Shown: positions 28,649-38,481 of the stretch, one piece after another | Layout: every line of letters starts with the position of its first letter | How positions within the stretch are numbered: position 1 is the first letter of the stretch | Origin: Nothophaeocryptopus gaeumannii | Taxonomy: Eukaryota > Ascomycota > Dothideomycetes > Mycosphaerellales > Mycosphaerellaceae | Direction: 5' to 3' | Assembly (NCBI GenBank): GCA_031771865.1 | Contig: JASISA010000009.1 | Span: 1,240,001 to 1,304,000, forward strand | Length of the DNA: 64,000 nt | Position numbers and translations under genes: made by a program | The notes under the pieces: model-generated | What the model was told of the DNA's origin: nothing | Database searches by the model: none | Seen by the model: the letters and a program-made list of their open reading frames with translations, nothing else

Positions 28649-30310
28649 ATGCCTCAATACACCATTCAACGGGATCCTCCTTGGGTTCAACAACCTACTC
28701 GAGCATCTCTTGCACCTTCGGCTTCCGTTTATAGCGAAGACGACTATCAGTCGCAACTGGACCTCGACGACATGCCCGCCATCCCACCACTGAGACTCCA
28801 GAAGTCCTATCATCCATCCTATCATGCACATCCAGAACAGCAAATTAGCGATCATGGCCCGCAAGTCCGACAGTCGAGACTGCCTATCTTTAAGCAAGTC
28901 AGGTCCATTCTTCACAAACCACCACACGGCCAGGAACCCGCCTCGAGCAATACCAACCCCTACAGCACCGCGGGAAACCCGCCTGCTGCGAAGCGACCCA
29001 TCCGCAAATCGTCCATCAAGACCTTCAAGACAGCGTTCGATGGGAGGAACCGTTCACCGGAGCGGCGCGTGTTGCAGAAGAAGTCGAGCCAGAGCCAGAA
29101 GACCATGACGCCTGTCTCTCCACACCTGCACGAGAATTGGGAGCAGTCCGTTCCGTCGAGTGGTCCTGGGTGGGACAGCGCGACTTTGCATGAAGTGCCC
29201 GAGGATGAAACGCCCGCCTCTTGTTGTCCAAGACATCATCAGCAGAGACAGGACGAAGGCTTTGGATCTCAGATGAATTCATGTTCTAATCCCGAGACAT
29301 TGGTCTCCACCACCAAGACGATCAAGCGTAAGCCTGTGCCAAGCGTTTCATCCCTGGACTCCGAGAACGTCCCGCCTAAATCTGTACACTCACTACCAGA
29401 CAGCCCGCCACCCTCACGAGATAAAAATAACAGTATCGTGGAGATGGAAGGGCGTCAGCAGCAACAAAGTCATTTCAGCTGGTCCACTCACGCGCCTTCT
29501 GCATACGCACCTTCAACTACTGGCAGGCAACAACAAAGCCACTTCAGCTGGACAACTTGCGCGCCGTCTGGATACGCACCCTCAACCGCCACCAGACCTT
29601 CTGTCGATTACGACGGCAGGCCGTCCATGGACGTGTCGTCACCAAGCCACAGTCGTCAGCAGTCTCGAGAAGAGTCAGGCCGCCATCCCAAGAGCCATTT
29701 CAGCTGGAGCACTGTGGGCACTGGGATCACCAACCAGATGAGGCCTGACTCTCCGCCTCCCAGTCCGCCGCCTCCGGTCCCTGCGAAATGGAAGGCTCCG
29801 CCAGTGCAATCTATTCTGTCACGCCAGAGGCCGATCCAACGTTTCGATCGAGAGCAATACTCTCCTCCGCCGCGCAAAGAAATCTTGCCATATGACGCCT
29901 CTTTCTCGAACACTCCAACCTCAACCAAATCGAAGCTGACTCTCACCACTAACACGCGCAATGAGGACACTCCCGGCTTCTCAAAGAAGCAGCTGCCGCC
30001 TCCGCCTGACATGGTGTCACCTGTCACGCCCATAACGCGTCTTGACAGTTTGTTGCGAGAGGAGCAGGATAAGATCCATCAGCGCCGGAATATTGAGCGC
30101 GTCGTTGCAGAGCTATCGAAGATCGAGAATGCTAGCCCGATGGACGTGCCGTTTGCTCAGGTGCGGGACGCGAAGAAGAGGCTCGTTGAGCTGCGGTCGA
30201 CGCTGGCGGAGATCCAGTTGGAGGAGCGTGACATCGGTATCGCGATCGCGCGTGCTCGTAGAAAGGACCGCGAGGAGGAAGGCTTGTGGGTTCGACGAGT
30301 GACTGGTTGA
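28649..30310 (+). CDS. Proline-rich disordered protein with repeated SHFSW motifs and C-terminal coiled coil
   Basis: Single exon, 553 aa. Most of it is Pro/Ser/Gln-rich and predicted disordered. Three copies of SHFSW(S/T)T occur at about residues 275, 300 and 350. The first two sit in a 24-residue repeat that also ends APS(A/G)YAPST. Several poly-Pro stretches (PPPSPPPPVP) could bind SH3 or WW domains. The last about 90 residues are charged and heptad-like (LLREEQDKIHQRRNIERVV onward), so probably a coiled coil. The composition suggests a cytoskeletal or cell-polarity scaffold, but that is inference. No enzyme motif. Confidence 0.7.
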   Translation: MPQYTIQRDPPWVQQPTRASLAPSASVYSEDDYQSQLDLDDMPAIPPLRLQKSYHPSYHAHPEQQISDHGPQVRQSRLPIFKQVRSILHKPPHGQEPASSNTNPYSTAGNPPAAKRPIRKSSIKTFKTAFDGRNRSPERRVLQKKSSQSQKTMTPVSPHLHENWEQSVPSSGPGWDSATLHEVPEDETPASCCPRHHQQRQDEGFGSQMNSCSNPETLVSTTKTIKRKPVPSVSSLDSENVPPKSVHSLPDSPPPSRDKNNSIVEMEGRQQQQSHFSWSTHAPSAYAPSTTGRQQQSHFSWTTCAPSGYAPSTATRPSVDYDGRPSMDVSSPSHSRQQSREESGRHPKSHFSWSTVGTGITNQMRPDSPPPSPPPPVPAKWKAPPVQSILSRQRPIQRFDREQYSPPPRKEILPYDASFSNTPTSTKSKLTLTTNTRNEDTPGFSKKQLPPPPDMVSPVTPITRLDSLLREEQDKIHQRRNIERVVAELSKIENASPMDVPFAQVRDAKKRLVELRSTLAEIQLEERDIGIAIARARRKDREEEGLWVRRVTG

Positions 30311-31078
30311 GGAAGGCCAGATGAAGGGCTTGTAATGCGAGAAGCCTGGGGATGCTGCATTGATAATTTGCCTACTGGGATCATCAAGAGAGCGGGTGCT
30401 CTGAACAGCGGCTGTTCCTCTTGGGTTGTTGCTCTGTGTACTCTATTTGGGTTTGAGCGAGCGAGGAGTTTGAGTTCACGGATGATCGACAATCGAGAGG
30501 AGACTGCTAGACCACTTCATGATAGGAGCTGGCGTTGGTAATACAGTTGCAGAGGGAAATACTACTTACCTTAGGCATGTTGGTCGTCCCTGCGATTTCC
30601 TTATGCCTGATCTCCTTTCCTTCCGTTTCTGCAGATCCATCCCAAATCCGGTTGGCAAGCTCCTGCCCCACCACTCGTTCTCGGTACCATTGTCGTGCTG
30701 CTGCGCCTCCAGCAGTGGCACGTGGACTACGCTACGCCAGGACGGGTTCTGATGTAGAGCGTAACGATACGTGGTACATGTAGAGGAGGAAGACGCCTGG
30801 ACGCGTGAAAGCTGTGGGATCAAGCTTTTCGCTAGTGCCGTACCTGCAGGGCTTTCCATCGTACGATGCCAATCGCGGTCAATGCATTTATCAAAATTGA
30901 AGGTCGCCGAACATCGTCCCAAGGTATGCGAAAACTACATCGGCGTGTGTCGCTGGTCTTGGTGTAACATTGAATTCCAGTCACTTCTTCACCAGCGCGG
31001 CATCCGTGGCCAAACAAATTCCAGACAAGCACCCCCTTTTGCAAGATCCTCGTCAAGAGGCAAACATCAACCAGAGAG
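30311..31078. promoter_or_regulatory. Upstream region of ERG2
   Basis: About 770 bp between the proline-rich gene and ERG2, both on plus. Presumed 3' UTR and ERG2 promoter. I did not find a clear SREBP-type sterol element by eye. Confidence 0.35.
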
Positions 31079-31880
31079 ATGGACTACACAAAAGTCTCAA
31101 TAGCCGTGCTCGCCACAGCAATTTTCTACGGCATTTACTTGACCCTCGAAGCCAACTTGGAAAACTTCTACATCTTCACACCCGAACAGCTCCACCAAAT
31201 CTCCCTCTCAGCAATCGAACAACACGGGAACAACACCAAAGCCTTAGTCGGCGAGATCGTTTCTCAATTAAGAGAAATCGACACCGTCAGACCCTACCTG
31301 AGCACAACGGAAGAATGGATGTTCAACAACGCCGGCGGCGCAATGGGCGCAATGTACATTATCCACGCCAGTATGTCCACTTGCCCTCAAGCCCCCATCC
31401 TCCTCCCCTCTCCCCACCCCCTCCTTCCCGTTCCTCCTGATATTCCCTCTAGGCATAACCGAATACCTCATCATCTTCGGCACAGCCATCGGCACCGAAG
31501 GCCACACCGGCCGCCACACAGCCGACGACTATTTCCACATCATCCAAGGAACACAACTCGCTTACGTGCCAGGAGCGTTCGAGGCGGAGGTGTATCCGGC
31601 AGGGAGTGTGCATCATTTGAGGAGGGGAGATGTGAAGCAGTATAAGATGGAGTCAAGTTGTTTCGCGTTGGAGTATGCGAGGGGGTGGATTCCGCCGGTG
31701 AGTGTCTCCCGAAGTATCGCAACTAGGTTTTGAGGTGGTTGCTAACGCTATGATTGTCAGATGCTAGGATTTGGGTACGCGGATACGCTTTCGAGTACGT
31801 TAGATTTCCCGACATTGTGGACTACGACGAGGGTTACGGGACGGGAGATGATTGGGAATTTGTTGAAGTTCAAACTTTAA
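31079..31880 (+). CDS. erg2: C-8 sterol isomerase Erg2
   Basis: ER-membrane enzyme of ergosterol synthesis that moves the C8-C9 double bond of fecosterol to C7-C8 (episterol). It is the fungal homologue of the sigma-1 receptor. Exons 31079-31370, 31453-31697 and 31761-31880 give 218 aa, against about 222 aa in yeast. The 82-nt first intron is very pyrimidine-rich; the second is 63 nt with a GTGAGT donor and CTAAC branch. One N-terminal membrane segment ([15 protein letters not shown]) is followed by the family signatures [37 protein letters not shown] and GDVKQYKM. The conserved acidic residues of the ligand pocket appear to be present. The C-terminal exon has the second hydrophobic stretch. 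The assignment is secure. Confidence 0.95.
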
Positions 31881-32176
31881 GCAAAGTCGCATAAGTGATA
31901 GAGAAGACTTGTACAGCAGCAGTGAATGAACAATACTTCAATTGTCTAGCGTCGACGCTACGCTAATCGTGGGTGTTTCAGCAGCCGTTGATCATCAATG
32001 CAGCCGTGAGGTATGTACAAATATTTCCTCTTTCTTCCTCGGCCGTCAACTACAGTATATGCAAGAGAAAACACATTCAGCTGCCGTCAAATTTTCCGCA
32101 CACAGTCCCGCCATGTGCTATTACATTCCTCGCGTTCTGACATCCCAGTGAACATCAGTCATACACCTATTCCTCC

Positions 32177-33895
32177 TTACTTCCTCCTCCCCCGTCCACA
32201 CTCCCTCTTATGCAATGGCTCATCCGGCCAAGTCCACCCCCTCGCCCTCTTGCTGACCCTCTTATCAGTCTGGTTAACCTTCGGCATCCAATCATCCCTC
32301 GGCTCATGACGCCTCCGGGTCATCGCCGTCGGACCCCCAACTTCCAATCTCCAATGAAATTGTCCTGGGAAAGGTTGTTCTTTGGCCAGCATGTGAAGAT
32401 AGAACAACGCCAGACCGGTCGTCATTTTCAAAGAGCCGTCTTCGTTTACGCCTGATGCGGAGATTTGTACCGAAGAGGCGACTTCTAGGTATCCGAAAAG
32501 AGGGATGTTGTCGGAATTCGGTGGGCCACCGGCGCGGACGCAGACGAGTTCGATTTCGGTCATTATGAAGCCATACCTGGTGCCATGCTCGCGCATGAAG
32601 CGGTGCAGGTGAGCGAGGTATTCGAGGTAGCGGATCTTGTCGATTGGAGAGCCACTGCGGTAGCCGGAATTCCATTGGTCGTATGATTTGACGATACCGA
32701 CCACGCGACCTCGACCGTCACCGAAGATGGTTTTCTCGCCATCTGATTGGTAGTTGGCGATGAAATCGGGCTGCTGACGAGCTCCAGGAGCACTGCGGAG
32801 GGTTCGCATGGCAATGTGCTTGTCGCCTTGTGCGACTCTCAATGCAGCGTTGACCTTGACTGCGTGATGTTGCGCGCAGAGCTCAGCCAGCTGAGTTGGA
32901 GTTTCAGGGTCCAGGTTCACTTTGCTTGGTACTGCTAGCGATTTTGTCGACACATCGATCTTGAGTAGATCAAGCAGGCCAGGGATCGATGAGATCGTGT
33001 CCACAGTGAAGTCTGACCACGAGCGCAGGTTGCGAATGTCGAACCAAAAGTGGTTCGTTTGCGCTTTGTCGGCATCATTGATGCGCTGGATGAGAGATGG
33101 AGTTGGATTTGGTGCCGTCAGGTAGTTCAATGTCGTTGATGTCTCAGTGTCAAACTCGTCAGGAACGTCAGCTTCCATGGATAGCCGGGATGGGTTGGCT
33201 GGTGGACTGGCAGTCCTTCGATTGCTCGGGTACGATTGCATGTGGCCACCAGGCATAGCAATGGGTGCAAGATGGCTCATAGCGCTTGATGTTCGAGACA
33301 TTGGCGTGGACACTGGTTGCAGCGTAGGGCTTTGTCGGTAGGTGGGATAGCCATACCGGGAGAGTAGGCCAGCATCAATGCTGCTTGACGAAATATTGCG
33401 AGCATGGGAACGAACGCTAGATATGTGCGACGTAGATACCGATCTCACGTTGCTGATGGAAGGGCGGATTTTGCCAAGATGATCCGCTGGCGAAGGAGAT
33501 GCTGCTGACACACTCGACACACCCCGCGTATGAGCATATGGGCTCGTAGAGCGGCGGTCGCCTGACGGTCTTTGTGGCAAAGCCGGGCCAAATTGCATTG
33601 CAAAGACATTCGCAGGCAAAGAAGCAGTTCGACTATGCCCATGTGAGGGCATTGCCGATGAGACAGGCTCCATGACCTGATCCTGGTCTCGAGGCTTCGG
33701 CAGGAGTCGCGCCCCATTCTCCCGTATCCTCATAGGAGACCTAGGCGGTGTGGTCGCAGCGGTCAATGCAGTCTGTGGAGACCAGTCTCCTGGGAAGTAG
33801 GTGCCCTCAGTGCTCGCGCTGCCACCCGGGCACTGCAAGTCATCGTATCCAGTAATCTCGATCTCCGTTGGAGGAGTGACGTGCCGGTAGTCCAT
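32177..33895 (-). CDS. Conserved fungal protein of unknown function
   Basis: Single exon, 572 aa, from the ATG at 33895. Residues 1-240 are Ser/Pro-rich and disordered, with many basophilic and proline-directed phosphorylation-type sites. The C-terminal 300 residues are folded in composition. The order is NHFWFDIRNLRSWSDFT, then KVNAALRVAQGDKH, RYGFIMTEIELVCVRAG, PLFGYLEVA and GLALFYLHMLAKE. The Glu-containing beta-strand pairs (TEIELV, GYLEVA) recall PD-(D/E)XK-type folds, but I cannot confirm the catalytic residues. No signal peptide or membrane helix. The ERG2 gene converges on it with about 300 bp between. Confidence 0.7.
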   Translation of the reverse strand: MDYRHVTPPTEIEITGYDDLQCPGGSASTEGTYFPGDWSPQTALTAATTPPRSPMRIRENGARLLPKPRDQDQVMEPVSSAMPSHGHSRTASLPANVFAMQFGPALPQRPSGDRRSTSPYAHTRGVSSVSAASPSPADHLGKIRPSISNVRSVSTSHISSVRSHARNISSSSIDAGLLSRYGYPTYRQSPTLQPVSTPMSRTSSAMSHLAPIAMPGGHMQSYPSNRRTASPPANPSRLSMEADVPDEFDTETSTTLNYLTAPNPTPSLIQRINDADKAQTNHFWFDIRNLRSWSDFTVDTISSIPGLLDLLKIDVSTKSLAVPSKVNLDPETPTQLAELCAQHHAVKVNAALRVAQGDKHIAMRTLRSAPGARQQPDFIANYQSDGEKTIFGDGRGRVVGIVKSYDQWNSGYRSGSPIDKIRYLEYLAHLHRFMREHGTRYGFIMTEIELVCVRAGGPPNSDNIPLFGYLEVASSVQISASGVNEDGSLKMTTGLALFYLHMLAKEQPFPGQFHWRLEVGGPTAMTRRRHEPRDDWMPKVNQTDKRVSKRARGWTWPDEPLHKRECGRGRRK

Positions 33896-35833
33896 GCTCG
33901 TGTCTTGTCTTGGCTTCCAGAGCCGCTGCGTTGGAGGTTGTATAGGTGTATGCTATTAGACAGTATGTCAAACAAGTGGCATGGGTAGGAGACCAGCTCC
34001 AATTGAATGCCTGTAGAGATAATGGACAAAAGAAAGTGCCAAGGCAAAGAGACTCGTGGGGCTCGTCACAAGCTTCCGCACTGCAATCAGAACAATCGGT
34101 GATTCCTGAAGAGAGAGGAAAGAGGTAGGCGCTCTGGGTGAGGTCCATGCTATATGCGAGACTGCTGCACCGAGGAGATCAATATCGAGTGGGACAGTGA
34201 CAGTGCACGGCACCGAGAACATACTACATAGTAGCGTCATTCTTTCAGCTCTGAAACGAACCTGTTCCGTGCTGCCCATGCAATTTTTGGCAGCATGAAG
34301 GCACTAGAATCGCTCCAGTAGACCGCTGAGGGCCGGGGGAAGGTCCATGAAACGGCTTGAGGAGTTGCAATGGCCGGTCTGAGTTTCACAAGGGCGCCGG
34401 CCGGTGGATGAAGGCAGATACTAGGCCAAGATGTTTACCATGCGGTGGATCGAGGGAGCAACGACGGTTGGCTGCATGACCGAGGTTGCTTATTTTGGGT
34501 CATTGGCAGTCGCTTGAGCGGCGTTTAGAGAGATGAAACACTTTCCAAGGTGTCCTTGCAGTGATCCAGTCGAGGGAGGATGTTGTTGTCGGCGCTTGGA
34601 GGAATTGAGAAGGCTGGAGTGCAAGCGCCCATGTAGCCGGAGCCGGCTGCAGGTATCCGGCTGCACACGGCTACTCCCGCTCCAGGCTCCCCCACATTTC
34701 ACCTCTCGTGCTATTCGGCAGATGCACCTCTTCTGCATGGCACATGCAACTCCGGACTCTGAAACGGCAACGAGCAGCTCCTGAAACACACCACCAGTGA
34801 CTCACAACAGACTTCACTCCAAGGCGATGTGCACGTCATGAAGAATACAAAGATGCGACATTTCCACGCTCATCGCGACTGCGTACAGCTGCGCGTGGTA
34901 GAGCGCGGCGTCGACACGCGCCGACGCGTACAAGAAAGAGACGATACTGCCACGGTCATGTGGTATCCGGCTGAAGGTATACACGAGGCATATCGCTCTG
35001 CCATCTTGCCATGTCGCCATTGACGCGCGCGAACTGGTACAACTAGGCTGACTAGAGCCTCAACCGTCCCACACCTCACTCAGGCTCGCATGCACGCTCT
35101 GAACCGGATGCCTGCTTTGCTGGGACCGGGCGACTAGCCTCGTGAGAGCGCGTGCCATCTCTACGAGCCAGCGCTTATACGAACAAATTCCGCGATCAAG
35201 AGCTTCAGAAGGAGTATCTCCACAATATGGGCCTTCTCGCGTCAACGTCTTACAATGTGGCTTTGATACGAACTGCTCACGCGACATAGCCTCTGCATTA
35301 CTAAAGCGGTCATTTAGTTGTGGCATATTGGAACGCTCATTTCAAGCATCATTGAGACCGCTCTTCGGGCCTTGCCGATTCATCCGTCGGACTGCTGTTG
35401 GATCTACGAGTGAACAAGCGATGTCCTAGTCCCAAAAGGCAACCGTGAGAAGTGGTCCACTCGTTCGATAGGATGTTGTCAAAGACTCGTCTGGCCCATG
35501 TTGCGAAAAGTACAATCAAAACCTCTCTGTCTGCTGACCGACAGCGTCGTATGCGGCGTAAATATGTCTCGATGAGCTGGCTTGCCATAGCCCGCCTTAC
35601 ACGGCGACCAGAACAGCCGCTACGCTAACCTGAGGCACAATCTTGGCGCCATGTGCTGCGGCTCACTGATATCGAGCCCCACTCGACTGGCTGTGGGATC
35701 TTCAACGCGCAGCCACTCCACGCCGGTTTCTGCCTACGTAGATGCAAGATTATTCCTACGTGGCAATGTATAAAAGCTCGCGCATTGTGATGGCATTTTG
35801 TTTGACACACCGATCGATCTCTTCTCATCTACG
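33896..35833. other. 1.9-kb stretch without a supportable gene
   Basis: The left part is the promoter of the minus-strand unknown gene and the right end that of the F-box gene. In between, several frames of 60-105 codons overlap on both strands without family resemblance, splice pattern or coding bias that I can see. A small or non-coding gene could be hidden here. Confidence 0.4.
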
Positions 35834-37516
35834 ATGCCACCGGCTTCACTTGCGACGGTTCCAGAGGAGCTTCTCGCACGGATTGCAGCCTTCATTTCCG
35901 TCAACGACCTCGTTAACTTTGCGTTGACTTGCAAGGAGACGCACCGACTTGTCAAAAGTCGTTTGGGTGAAGCCAAAGAAGATGCTGCAAGATATCGAGT
36001 CCAGCATGATCGTCTGCCTTTGACAGTTCCGACCATTCTCCGGCTTGCTCCCAATCAAGAGGATGCCATATGGCATCTCAGAGCCTTTGAGTCTTGGGGA
36101 CTGCGCCCAGAGTGGGCGAAGTGGAAGACTTGGGACTGGTATTACGGCAAGCCAAACATAGATGACGACGATGACGAAGATCCGAATTGGCCCGACCCAG
36201 CAGAAGACCATTCTGCACTGCGCGAAGACTTCTTCACCGCAAAGGAATATGAAAGCTTCCACTCAATACTGACGGAGTCGCTACGTCTCCCTTCCGATGA
36301 TGCGGACGAATGGATGTCAAGGATCAGACAAGGGTCCGACGAGCCTCTGAAAGGCATGCTGTTTGCTCTTGCGCCAAAGCTGGACAGGCTCAACTTCATG
36401 GCGTTCGTATTCCCACCGATACATTAGCCTCGATACACTCATGGCTGACAGTGGAATAGGCATGACTCTTGGCAGGGTGATGAGTTTCACGACAGCGATC
36501 CACACGCTTTCCTGGCGCAATCGATCAGGAGCGTGTACAACAATCTCAAAGACGGTCTCCATAGGCCAGCTGGCTTTCAGTCCTTACGCATGGTGTCCGT
36601 TTGCAATTCGACCAGCCTTCGACATCCACACGATGCCTACTACGCACCAGCTTCGGCTGTGGCTCCGTTGTTTTTACTGCCAAACATCAAAGTGTTGAAT
36701 CTAACATTGCTGGGATACTTGGACGAACCCGATCCCGACTACAATCTGCCACCGAAGAGCTCTCGGGTCAAAGATCTAGCTTTCTCCTGCGGTGACATCT
36801 CTCTTCAAGACTGGGTGAAATTCGTTCAGGCTCCTGCTCAGTTGCGCAGCTTTGTCTGTGCTTCTTCACTGCATGCCGACCACGATGATGTCGTTCGCAC
36901 ATTATTAAAGCAGCATGGTGAGAAGTTAGAGGTGCTGTCACTGGATACATACGATGGGTTGATGGACGGCAGCCTCGTTCAGAAGTTACCCAACCTCAAA
37001 GAGCTTGACCGTGTTGCGGTCAAAAACTTGATTCATGGCTACGGCAACCAGGGCATCAACTTTCGCCCGGAGTACAGACCAAGTGCCCGTGGAGACGTCG
37101 GCATCTCTGGAGAAGAGTGCGTTCAAGTAGCAGATCTGACGACAATATTCCCAATTTCGCTTGAAAAGCTCGGACTGGGTGGACATGTCACGTCCAGAAA
37201 CATGGGAACCTTTGTGGAACGCGGAGAGGTACTGCGCGCGGTGGCAGATTTGGCGGAAGACGAGCGCTTTGGCAACCTGAAACAGGTCTGCCTCTTCGAA
37301 TTGACTACTGTTTCTGATGAGAAAGAAGAGTATCAGAACGTTGAATGGGACTCGGACGCTGTTCGTCGGATCGAAGCTAAGGGGGTCGAGACCCATCTCG
37401 AAGGCGAGCAACGGACTGCGATGAGCTATTCTCGTCACAGGCATTTTCACCGAGATGGAAATAGTGGTTTGGCAGAGATTGAAACTGATCCGCGACCACC
37501 AGAGCATCGGGACTGA
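35834..37516 (+). CDS. F-box protein
   Basis: The first ATG in frame (35834) is followed by an F-box: VPEELLARIAAFISVNDLVNFALTCKETHRL (about residues 8-38). Such proteins recruit substrates to SCF ubiquitin ligases through Skp1. Exon 1 ends at 36406 before a GTATTC donor. Exon 2 restarts either at 36452 (45-nt intron) or at 36476 (69-nt intron, better placed CTGAC branch). Both keep the frame and lead to DEFHDSDPHAFLAQS. The long product is about 545 aa. The C-terminal half has spaced Leu-rich strands (IKVLNLTLLGYL, EKLEVLSLDTYDG, PNLKELDRVAV) as in LRR-like substrate arms. An Asp-rich patch (DDDDDED) lies near residue 113. The target is unknown. Confidence 0.78.
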
Positions 37517-38481
37517 GATCCTGATGTAGCCCAGGGGCTCGTGAGTTGGAAGTGTACTGTTCCATTGTTGACTGACAGCGGTCAAGTCTCAGAAGCAATT
37601 CGATGCGTCCAACCAGCATGCGAATGATGGCGTTTCTAGATCTTCATGCTGCGGCTTGCCATCCTTGCAATCGTCCCCCATCACGTGCTGCAGTCCGAGC
37701 GTCTGACAAGGTTTCGGCACGCCGCGTGTTTCGCATTTCGCGCTTCAGCCTTCTACCTCAGACACAAATTACTGGCTGCTGCGGAAGTTGCTGCAATCAC
37801 TGCCCGTCTGCTAACACAGCATCTCTGTCCGCCGAGATGGCCTGCACCCGACCAATCTGGCGAGCCTCGTTATCGCCCTGACGAATGGGATGTGGCCCTT
37901 CATGCAACTCGGATGACACAGCACATGCGGTGGGAACCACGAAATCTCAACTCGTGTCTGAACGGCCTGGGCTTGCATCCCGTGACAGCCTTACAAGAGC
38001 TCGCGCAGGGGACCATCTCTCAAACCCAGTCTAGGATGCCGTGTGCAGCTTCCTGTGGAGCCTTTCCGAAGTGTCGGTATCGTCGATGCGCGGCGCTGTC
38101 TCTAAGTCCACTGGAGCACCCGGCCTTTCTTCCCTTCTTCCAAGACTTCCTCTACTTTTGTTTGATCTCAGCTGACATTCTTGACAACCGGTTTTTGGGC
38201 AGTCGTTTGTTTCATCGTCGCTCCTTTGCAAAAGCATCGCATTAACTTCATAACAATCGCTGCTCTCGGGAAGAGCGGTGTACTGATTTCCATTCACGTT
38301 GATGTCTACCAACGAGAAGCGAGAGAGAAATATAAGCAACCACCTCTAACGATCTGGGAACCGACAAACTCAACAAAACGGGGTCAACTTTATCGAGCAG
38401 GCACAATCGCCATTTGTCCCCTGCATACAGGACCTGCGAACTGCTCCTGCAGCAGATTATTGGTTGGGATCGACAGTCAAT
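37517..38481. other. Intergenic region, about 1 kb
   Basis: Between two plus-strand genes. Long overlapping frames on the plus strand have no recognised content. It is presumed to hold the promoter of the following gene. Confidence 0.35.

Noticed and set aside
31371..31452. CT-rich tract in erg2 as a regulatory microsatellite
   Set aside because: It is the polypyrimidine-rich body of the first intron, with good splice sites.
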